A stretch of 64,000 nt of DNA from Acidithiobacillus ferridurans (lineage in GTDB: Bacteria > Pseudomonadota > Gammaproteobacteria > Acidithiobacillales > Acidithiobacillaceae), in assembly GCF_003966655.1 (NCBI RefSeq), contig NZ_AP018795.1:2311501-2375500 (forward strand). The letters run 5' to 3'. Both the position numbers and the translations under genes were made by a program. Each line of letters starts with the position of its first letter. Position 1 is the stretch's first letter. This document shows positions 8,171 to 15,500 of the stretch, piece after piece. The notes beneath the pieces are model-generated. The model did not search any database and was not told where the DNA came from. It worked only from the letters and a program-made list of their open reading frames with translations.

Positions 8171-8769
8171 GTGGACCATGGGTCAAAAGTCATTATACCG
8201 GACATCAACGGCTGTCCCAGTAGACAGATCGTTCGTGTGATTGGCCCCGTGTATGGCCGGGTGTCCGATCCCACAACATTGTCGGCAATTTCCTTAGCGG
8301 CGTCCGCGCCATCTTTGCCGGCAAGCAATGTCACGGGTCGGCAATATGGCGCCATTACGCCGACTACGGTGTGGCGCCATATTGCCGATCCGTGACAGCC
8401 GCCCCCTATCGTCAACGATCCGCCGTTCTGATCTGAGAAATCGCTCTCTCCGAGCCATGCCGCCCCGTTCACAAAATTGGGCTGCGTGGCCTTTTTATGC
8501 CGCCGTTTGCCCCTCATGTAACTTGACCAGAGAACCATCAATTTGGCTGACCACATTCAAGTTTGGCGTTATAACTCACACAGCTTCGAATCATGCGCGA
8601 TCGCAAATACCTATTTTCTGGTGCCGACTGGTTCTCAGTCGAGCGCAACCAACTACAAAAGATGTCCGTGGAAATTGCGGGTGTAAACGGCGAGCGCCTG
8701 CTCAATACGCGGTTGATGATCTAGCACGGTTCTTCGAGTCAAAGTTCCAAGTAGAAGTACCTACGCTCG
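8171..8769. other. Gap without a supported gene
   Basis: About 600 bases with no gene I can support. Open frames on both strands have no recognisable domains and no good ribosome-binding sites. The only clear structure is the long hairpin at 8330-8396. The right end is the broken 3' side of yafQ, so a deletion or insertion boundary is likely near 8770. Confidence 0.5.
8330..8396. repeat. Long inverted repeat, 25-bp arms, 17-base loop
   Basis: The arms at 8330-8354 and 8372-8396 are inverted copies with a single mismatch; the shared core is TCGGCAATATGGCGCCA. The loop is 17 bases. There is no T-run on either side, so it is not a standard terminator. It could be a protein-binding site, a miniature mobile element or a cruciform at a recombination site. 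Confidence 0.8.
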
Positions 8770-8907
8770 TCATGCATCGAGGGGCTGATCAGTCGCCAGT
8801 GCCACCAATACCGGCCTGAGCGTGTCATCGAGCGTGGCCCGGTGTTGGCCCTTGGCCTCGCGCTTGTAGTCGCGTTTGAACGCGGAGGAACGGTCAATCG
8901 TCCGCAT
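8770..8907 (-). pseudogene. yafQ: Truncated YafQ-type toxin
   Basis: A 45-codon frame starts MRTIDRSSAFKRDYKREAKG, the N-terminal half of a YafQ/RelE-fold mRNA interferase, and stops after TDQPLDA. Family members are about 90 residues long and carry their catalytic histidines and acidic residues in the missing second half. The start overlaps the end of dinJ by 14 bases in another frame, the usual dinJ-yafQ arrangement. The toxin is therefore very likely inactive. Confidence 0.75.
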
Positions 8908-9163
8908 GCAAATCCGCCATCAGACCGTTCACGCTAGTGAACTTCTTGCCTTTGCCCGCTTCCAGCTCGGCAATGGCCTTCTTGGTGGTGGCGTTGGGCA
9001 CCTTCACGTGGAAAGGCATGCGTTGTTCGTCGGCGATGCGCAGCATCAGCAGACGGATGGCGTCGGAAACCGACAGCCCCATTGCTTCAAGCGCGCTGGC
9101 GGTCCGCTCCTTGGTGTTGGTGTCAATGCGGGCGCGGACGTAGGTGTCAGTGGTAGTGCTCAT
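8894..9163 (-). CDS. dinJ: DinJ/RelB-family antitoxin
   Basis: 89-residue ribbon-helix-helix antitoxin of the RelB/DinJ family: an N-terminal strand (TDTYVRARIDTNTKERTAS), the helix pair GLSVSDAIRLLMLRIAD, and a toxin-binding tail. It is followed by the broken yafQ fragment, so it may be an orphan antitoxin that still represses its own or related promoters. It lies 24 bases after the gene at 9188-10084 in the same direction, but no strong ribosome-binding site is visible before its ATG. Confidence 0.88.
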   Translation of the reverse strand: MSTTTDTYVRARIDTNTKERTASALEAMGLSVSDAIRLLMLRIADEQRMPFHVKVPNATTKKAIAELEAGKGKKFTSVNGLMADLHADD

Positions 9164-9187
9164 GGTAATTGTCTAGGAATGCTCAGG

Positions 9188-10084
9188 TTACACCGTGGGC
9201 AATTTTAGCTGTGTGGCATGAGTTTTGTGTTCCAGAACTTTTAATACGGCATAGTCCGTTTTTACCCCGGCATCTGTTTGCCATTGCGTGACCCGGACGC
9301 GGCAAATCAAAACGTCCGATTTTGCAAAAGATTCCTTATCGGAGTTCACTCGAAGAAGGAATTCTGTATCCTCAATAGACACAAATACGGTCGCCTGCCC
9401 ATCATACAGTCTCCACTTGTTGCCTTCTTGAAACGCCAGATTAGCGATAGAGAAAGCCTGTGTTCGCTCTTCAGAGAACAAAATCTCATCCGTGGCTGGT
9501 GGAGTAACAAAGTATCCACGCTCCTTTTTGCTAACAGTGACATCGACAGATTCATCCCGGCCTAACGCTATAGTCTCAATGCCATCACAGTTCAGGGGAT
9601 CCAATGCTTTTTCGAGCTTTTCCCGAAATTCGCGGTGCTGAAGCAAAATAAGAGTATATTCTTCGATTTCAAGCTGATCCTCATCTTCCGTGATGAGAAT
9701 TCGTTTGTTCCCGTGAATATCTATCCTGTGAATTTTTCGTCCGCGCAACCATTTCAGAGCAGCGATGGCGCCACCGCCAAAAGCCCCCAACCCCAGGAGT
9801 ACTGCTGTCGCGTTGGCCAGCCCTTGCCCGTCCTTACCGGAAAACCAGTCTATCGTTGACTGGAGCACACCGGATGTCAAAGTAAGGTCTACACCAAAAC
9901 TGCCGGTCTTGAACGATGCCTTGACGTTTACCACCATTTTGCTCTTCGGGCCAAATAGTGCCTGACTGGCAGCATCACAAGCGTCTGCCAGAGAGAGCAG
10001 CGCGGGAGCCAGATCCCGCACATCCATTTCGTGCGTATCCAAGGCTGGACCATCGTAGGTAATCCGAAAATGTTCAGTGCTCAT
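9188..10084 (-). CDS. Unknown 298-residue protein with a central membrane-like segment
   Basis: Starts MSTEHFRITYDGPALDTHEM, a beta-rich N-terminal region followed by DVRDLAPALLSLADACDAAS. A hydrophobic Gly/Ala-rich segment near residues 90-110 (TAVLLGLGAFGGGAIAALKW) is probably a single membrane helix. The remaining C-terminal 190 residues are a soluble alpha/beta region. I have seen similar N-termini among uncharacterised accessory proteins, but cannot name a function. It lies upstream of dinJ in the same direction within an island of restriction and toxin-antitoxin genes, so a defence role is a guess only. Confidence 0.75.
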   Translation of the reverse strand: MSTEHFRITYDGPALDTHEMDVRDLAPALLSLADACDAASQALFGPKSKMVVNVKASFKTGSFGVDLTLTSGVLQSTIDWFSGKDGQGLANATAVLLGLGAFGGGAIAALKWLRGRKIHRIDIHGNKRILITEDEDQLEIEEYTLILLQHREFREKLEKALDPLNCDGIETIALGRDESVDVTVSKKERGYFVTPPATDEILFSEERTQAFSIANLAFQEGNKWRLYDGQATVFVSIEDTEFLLRVNSDKESFAKSDVLICRVRVTQWQTDAGVKTDYAVLKVLEHKTHATQLKLPTV

Positions 10085-10236
10085 CGAAATTTTTGTCCGA
10101 TCTGAAGCTGCTCCTAGGGTAGCACCATCTGCTCAGATTTTCTTCCGCCAGGTCGTGCGCTTCTTGGCAAATTTGTTCTCAGTCCCAACTATGCTTTGCG
10201 GGTGCTGAATTTTTCGCCATGCGCAGAGCACGAAGT

Positions 10237-10265
10237 CCCGACTACAGCCCTGGCTTAGTCGCGGG
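10237..10265. repeat. Hairpin upstream of the first GATCTATACCC site
   Basis: The arms CCCGACTA (10237-10244) and TAGTCGCGGG (10256-10265) pair with one bulged base around an 11-base loop that can itself pair (AGCC with GGCT). There is no T-run. Its position directly before a conserved promoter-like site suggests either the end of an earlier transcript or a binding site. Confidence 0.4.
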
Positions 10266-10306
10266 AGGATTCACTGTCCGCATGCTCCGATACCCGCCCT
10301 GTGCAT

Positions 10307-10317
10307 GATCTATACCC
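10307..10317 (+). promoter_or_regulatory. GATCTATACCC element, copy 1
   Basis: Exact 11-mer, ending 28 bases before the ATG at 10346 of the acyltransferase-like gene. A weaker GATACCC lies 22 bases before its TATACC. See the finding on the six-copy motif. Confidence 0.75.
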
Positions 10318-10345
10318 TCCCATCAGCCTTCACGGGAGTATCGCC

Positions 10346-10837
10346 ATGCCGGGTCACCTGATCCTTGTCCGTCCGCATACGTCGTTGCTGGACGGCCCTG
10401 TCATTGCCCGTTACCTGCATCAGATGGGTGGACATTGCGGCTACCTGTTCGCCGTCGATCCAGATTATGCCCGCCACCCTTTCTGGCGAAGGGCGCTGAC
10501 TTGGTATGGCCGGGTCCACGGCCACCAGCGCATGGTCGCCCTTGACCAACGATCGCCCATGGCGCTTCGGGTGATTCTGCGCACCCTGGAGGCGGGCCAC
10601 GGCGTAGTGCTGTTCCCGCAGGGAACAGGCATTTCCAGGCCGGGCAGACCAGACATGCCTGGAGCCTCCTGGCTGGCCCGAAAATCCCGATGCCTGATCA
10701 CGGAGATTTGCCTGGTTCACACCCTCGGGATCCCTCAAGTGGCGTATCAGGGGCGTGAGCGCCGCGCCACTCCTGAGCCATGCCCAGTCACTGGTCTGCC
10801 CTGTGCGCACGGGGATCAGCCTGAAGGCGGGTCTTGA
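10346..10837 (+). CDS. PlsC-like acyltransferase domain protein
   Basis: 163 residues that resemble the core of 1-acyl-glycerol-3-phosphate acyltransferases, which transfer fatty acyl chains to glycerolipids. The HX4D catalytic motif is present as PHTSLLDG (residues about 10-17), and the substrate motif appears as LFPQGTG near residue 92, where the family norm is FPEGTR. The C-terminal third (from about residue 105) does not match the family and is rich in Arg and Pro, so the protein is shorter than usual and may be degenerate. The ATG at 10346 is favoured over the upstream GTG at 10301 because the GATCTATACCC element lies between them. Confidence 0.65.
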   Translation: MPGHLILVRPHTSLLDGPVIARYLHQMGGHCGYLFAVDPDYARHPFWRRALTWYGRVHGHQRMVALDQRSPMALRVILRTLEAGHGVVLFPQGTGISRPGRPDMPGASWLARKSRCLITEICLVHTLGIPQVAYQGRERRATPEPCPVTGLPCAHGDQPEGGS

Positions 10838-10860
10838 TAGACAAGCGACATGGCAGATTC

Positions 10861-10886
10861 TATTATGTGTATAGAAACCCTACACA
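10861..10886 (+). promoter_or_regulatory. Inverted repeat before abiEi-like gene
   Basis: A -10-like TATTAT (10861-10866) overlaps the inverted repeat TGTGTA-N9-TACACA (10866-10871 and 10881-10886), 20 bases before the ATG at 10907. AbiE antitoxins are known to repress their own promoters through inverted repeats, so this is a plausible operator. Confidence 0.45.
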
Positions 10887-10906
10887 ACTGTCTGGTTCGC
10901 GTGCAC

Positions 10907-11449
10907 ATGAAACGACTGGATCTGCTGAATCGCCTATCCGCCCTGGAACAGAAGGGGCTTGTCGTCTATTCCAGACGAGACCTGGAGAAGATTTTTCCGG
11001 AAGAGGATGAGAAAGCGCTGGAGAAGAGCTTGCAACGCATGTGCCAGGACAACCTTCTGGTTCGCGCCGCTCGCGGCATCTACGTTTTTGGTCCAGCTGT
11101 GCCGCGTCACCGGGGCTGGCTGATCGAGCGGATCGCGCAGGCCCTGCGCCCGGGAGATTTCAATTACGTTTCTCTGGAAAGTATTCTCTCGGAATATGGT
11201 GTGATCTCACAGATTCCTGTGGATCGCTTGACGGTAATGACCACAGGCGCGAAAGGACTCCACAAGACCCCCTTTGGGGCTATTGAATTCACGCACACCA
11301 AGCGCACTATTCCGGATCTTCTGGAAAGAACATTAGTCGTCAAGGGGCGTCCATTGCGTATTGCCAGAAAGCAGGCTGCCATCCAGGATCTCCATCGTGT
11401 AGGACGGAACATAGACTTGATTGATCGGGACGAGGTGGATGATGAATAA
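10907..11449 (+). CDS. abiEi: AbiEi-type antitoxin of a type IV toxin-antitoxin pair
   Basis: 180 residues from the chosen ATG (MKRLDLLNRLSALEQKGLVV). The N-terminal region is a winged-helix fold ending in the typical AbiEi turn (LVRAARGIYVFGP), followed by the antitoxin domain with YVSLESILSEYGVISQIP and a conserved PFGAIEFTHTKRT segment. AbiEi proteins counter the toxin without direct binding and repress their own operon. An upstream ATG at 10850 in the same frame is rejected because it would place a promoter-like inverted repeat inside the gene. The gene overlaps the toxin start by 8 bases. Confidence 0.85.
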   Translation: MKRLDLLNRLSALEQKGLVVYSRRDLEKIFPEEDEKALEKSLQRMCQDNLLVRAARGIYVFGPAVPRHRGWLIERIAQALRPGDFNYVSLESILSEYGVISQIPVDRLTVMTTGAKGLHKTPFGAIEFTHTKRTIPDLLERTLVVKGRPLRIARKQAAIQDLHRVGRNIDLIDRDEVDDE

Positions 11450-12410
11450 AGAAGATTTTGCGCAATATGTAGATGTGGCCATGCGGGGTGACGGGCTGGG
11501 TTTTTTGCGTCCTGTGGTGGAGAAGGAATTGCTGCACTATGAGATTTTTAGCGCATTGGACGAAGAGGGGCTGTTAAAGGATCTGGTGTTTCAGGGGGGA
11601 ACCTCTCTGCGTCTATGTTATGGCTCTGAGCGATTCAGTGAAGACCTTGACTTTGCGGGTGGAAAGAATTTTTCCGCCCGGAGTATGGCCGCCGTCAAAG
11701 GCTGCATTGTCGGGAAGATTGGCAAGCGCTTTGACCTGGATATCACGGTCCGGGAGCCCAGGGATGCTCCATTTGATGGGACAGTGCGGGTAGATAAATG
11801 GATGGTCACGATCCAGACCAGTCCGGATCGTCCGGACGTACCACGGCAAAAGATCAAACTGGAAATTGCCAACGTACCGGCCTATTCCAGGGATATTCTT
11901 CCATTGCGGATTAACTATTCCGTTCTGGAGGGGCGTAGTCAACCTTTGGTGGCGGTCGAGTCCAGGGATGAGATTCTGGCGGACAAGCTGATTGCACTTC
12001 CTGCTTCCATTTCCAGAATGATTGGCCAGGAGATGGAGTTGACCCCATCGCGGATCAGGCATCGGGATATTTGGGATATCGCGTGGTTATCTGGTCAGGG
12101 AGCGCAGTTGGATACCCAACTGGTCAGAAGGAAAATCTCGGATTATGGATTGGATGAATTCCCCCAGTTTTTGGATCGCGCCATTGCTGCGATTCCCGTG
12201 ATTGCTGGTGGAGAGGGGTTCCGTGCGCAGATGGCGCGATTCCTGCCGCAAACACAACATGACAGGATGTTTGGCAAGGAGGGGTATGAGAAATATTTCG
12301 AGAATACGGTCAGCGGATTGCTATCCAGTCTGCGGAAGGATCTGGAATTTGATCTCAAAAAAGTCCAGCAGGTGCTGCCAGGGAAGAAAAAACGTGGGCC
12401 GAAGTTATAA
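11442..12410 (+). CDS. abiEii: AbiEii-type nucleotidyltransferase toxin
   Basis: 322-residue toxin of the AbiEii/AbiGii nucleotidyltransferase family, which shuts down growth, often by modifying tRNA, and aborts phage infection. The hallmark motif is present: FQGGTSLRLCYGSERFSEDL then DF, giving the GS and DxD elements of the DNA-polymerase-beta-like fold near residues 45-70. A second conserved motif, SRDEILADKLIAL, lies near residue 180, and RHRDIWDIAWL near 215. The ATG at 11442 is preferred over 11439 for its 6-base spacing to GAGG. It overlaps the antitoxin gene, as is usual. Confidence 0.88.
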   Translation: MNKEDFAQYVDVAMRGDGLGFLRPVVEKELLHYEIFSALDEEGLLKDLVFQGGTSLRLCYGSERFSEDLDFAGGKNFSARSMAAVKGCIVGKIGKRFDLDITVREPRDAPFDGTVRVDKWMVTIQTSPDRPDVPRQKIKLEIANVPAYSRDILPLRINYSVLEGRSQPLVAVESRDEILADKLIALPASISRMIGQEMELTPSRIRHRDIWDIAWLSGQGAQLDTQLVRRKISDYGLDEFPQFLDRAIAAIPVIAGGEGFRAQMARFLPQTQHDRMFGKEGYEKYFENTVSGLLSSLRKDLEFDLKKVQQVLPGKKKRGPKL

Positions 12411-12501
12411 GGCATCCTGATTTTAAGGCACAGCAGAGCAACTGCGTCTCTATGCCGGGCAGGACGCTGCTCGGCCCGATAAAGCTATACCACGATCGCC
12501 C

Positions 12502-12512
12502 GATCTATACCC
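12502..12512 (+). promoter_or_regulatory. GATCTATACCC element, copy 2
   Basis: Exact 11-mer ending 33 bases before the ATG of the ArdC-type gene. A second CTATACC lies exactly 20 bases upstream (12485-12491), giving a direct repeat two helical turns apart. Confidence 0.8.
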
Positions 12513-12545
12513 TCCAGTCGAAGATTGACTGCGCTGGAGAGTACG

Positions 12546-15500
12546 ATGCCCGTCCCCGCCTCACCCCGTTCTGGGAACAACACTGAAAAGAAAGACCATC
12601 GTCTTGAGCTTGCCGACAGACTGATTGAACAGATCGAACAGGGCACGGCGCGATGGCAGCGCCCCTGGAAGGCTGGAGAGATCCTTGCGCCCGTGAATGG
12701 GGTGACCGGAAAGCCCTACCGTGGGGTGAATTACGAAAACCTGATGGCCTTGTCGCCGGACCCCTCTGATCCCCGCTGGTGTACCTACAAACAGGCCCAG
12801 GAGCAGGGCTGGCAGGTGCGCCAGGGTGCTTCCGGCTTGCCGCTGGAAGTCTGGAAGGAATACGAGCACAAGCGCACAGAGGAAGAAATCCAGCGATTGG
12901 AGAAACAGGGTGTGACAGATCCCGAGCCGACGGAGCGCCGGTTGGGTGTCCGGTATTACACCGTGTTTCACGCCTCGCAGATGGACGGCATCCCGCCTCT
13001 GGAGCGCCAGGAGCCGGACCTGAAACTGGAGGGCAAGCCGGATGTGCGGTTGCCAAAGCTGGCCGAGCGCCTGGGCGTGGAATTGCGGTACGGCGGCGGC
13101 CGGGCGTTTTATCGTCCGTCGGAGGACCGGGTGCAGATGCCTCCCGTGGAATCTTTCGAGCAGGCTGTGGGGCATGACACCACCCTCCTGCACGAGCTGT
13201 CCCATGCCACAGGTCATGAGAGACGACTGAACCGCGATCTGAAAAACTCCTTCGGCAGTGAGAAGTACGCCATCGAGGAGTTGCGGGCGGAGATGTCGGC
13301 GGCCATGACCGCCGCGAGTCTGGGAATTGGCTTTGATCCTGCTTCCCAGGACCTGGAAGAGGGCCGGGAGCTGGGCAATTCCGCAGCCTACCTCGCTTCA
13401 TGGCTCAAAGCCCTGCCGGAGAAAGAGTGCAAGCAGATCCTGATGCAGGCCATCAAAGATGCCCAGGGGATCAGCGACTATCTGATCGAACGGACGCCGG
13501 AATTGCAGGTGGAGCAGGAGCGACCAGCCCTCTCCCGTGGCGATTACGTCCGATACAGGAATGAGATTGGGCAAGAGGTTGAGGGTGTGGTGCTTGACGC
13601 CGCCCAGCCCGGCGAAGCGACGCGACTGAGGCGCATCTACCGGTGGCCCAACGGCACTCCCGGCCTGGACGGGGCGGACCACATCGTGCCCACGGTACTG
13701 CCTAACGACCTGGTGGAACACATCCCGGGCGCTGGCACCCCCGGTCCGGATCTGGACGCCATCGATCCGCAGACCGATGCGTACCAACGCACCATGGGCA
13801 TGGACGATTCGCGCGATCGGGCGGGCCGCGCCGTGCTCATGGCGGTCGAAACCGCGCGCGGGCAGTCGGAGCGGGCGGCGGCCCTGCAGGCGGCGGCCCT
13901 GCAGGCGGCGGCCCTACAGGCGTCAGCCTTGCCGGAACGCGCCCTGGACCCGGAGCTGATCGCGTTTCTTGAAAACCGCAACCGCGCCCGGCAAGGCGAA
14001 CACCCGAACTTTGCCGGACTGAGCGATCCCGTCGCCAATGCCGAAGCCTTCGTGGAGCGGCAAGGCCGTACCGATCCCCAGCGTTCCGCGCAATGGGCCA
14101 GAGCGCTTCAGGAAAGCCCGGTGGCTTATGGCGATGCTGTGGGCCTCAGTCCGGCCACGGCGGGTCTCGTTGCTACTCAGCTGAATGTGGGGGTGCAGCG
14201 CATGGAACGACCCCAGGTCGGCGATCTCGTTCGTTTTGAACCGCATGAACCGGGTGTGACATCCAGTCCCTTCTCAGGACGGATCATCGCGGCCCTGGAT
14301 ACCTCTGGCGGCGATATCCGCTATCACCTGCGGGCGGAGACGGGGCCAGATCAGGGTATGGAGGCCCGTGTCTATGGTCGAGACGGACAGTTCCGCGAGA
14401 TCGCTCTGGAGCAGGCCGTGGGATTCGACCGGGCTCTCGCTCCAGAGGCAGAGAAAACCCCCCAGATGAAGGAACAGGCGCTTCAGGAGTACCAGGCGTT
14501 TTACGCCCAGTTGCCACAGCGGGAAGAGAAACTGGTGACGGCGGTCCGCGAGCGCTCCGAGCGTCTGGCTCCGGCGGATTTTCGGGGCTTCTCCGACATG
14601 ATGCGGGATTTCCGCACAGGCGTGGACGATACCTTTGGGATCCTCGGGGAGGGAGAAAACCGGGGAGCGTCGGCCCCGGAGTTGCGCCTGGCGCAGGCAT
14701 TTACTCCGGAAGAGATCCCCGATCTGCCCGCCGTCCAAACCGCCCATGACCAGGCAAGACGGCTTGGCGAGCGATTTCACGATCTGGACCGGGAAATCCG
14801 GGACACTTTCAAGGCACGGCTCAGGGAGCATGGCAAGGCACTGCTGGAGTCCGGCAGCCTGCGCGAACCCCGGGAAATCGCGCAGGCGACCTACTGGAAG
14901 CACGGGATTGAGGCAAGTCCGGACAGCCCGATGATCGGAAAAGTGGTCGGGGCGATTCAGGACAAGGATCTCAACACCCTGCTGGGAATGATTGGCCACA
15001 ACAGCCAAAACCCGGGATCGGAAGAGGTATTTACGCACATGACGGGTGTAAAACTGGGCAAGACCCAAAAAGAACGGGTCGCACAGTTGCTGGAGTGGGC
15101 CGGTCCTGAAAAGGCGCAGGCCCTGCGGGAAAGCAATGCGCTGGCGGAGCGGGAACGGAAAGCTCGGGGCTTGCGAGATGGCGTGGTCGGCGCCTGGGCG
15201 GATCTGAAGGGCCTGCGCGTGGATGTCGGTGGCCAGGTGGTGAATGGACAGGAGTATGTGACGCTGAAAGTCGCAGGCGGCCAGGATCGCATTGCTTCTG
15301 GCAAGGAGGGTGCGGCAACCACGTACCATCTGGTCAATGACCGGGGCGAGTATTCCCGCGTCAAGGACGTGCGGTTCACGGCCTTTGCCAAGCGGGTTTT
15401 GGCCATGGACGCCGATGGCATGGTGCGTAACGCCCTGGAGAAGGCGGGCATTGTGCAAGGGATTGCGCCGGAAGCTCCCGGGAAGAACGCCTACGAGCAA

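Noticed and set aside
8152-8556. 134-codon minus-strand frame across the long hairpin
   Set aside because: No ribosome-binding site, no recognisable domain, and the frame crosses the inverted repeat; probably chance.
10237-10317. Candidate oriT (hairpin next to GATCTATACCC copy 1)
   Set aside because: No nic sequence of the MOBP type could be recognised, and the relaxase is 10 kb away; kept only as a hairpin.
12413-12500. CATCCTG near the ArdC-type gene as a nic site
   Set aside because: The 7-mer also appears at 5630 and 25808 without any inverted repeat; too weak.
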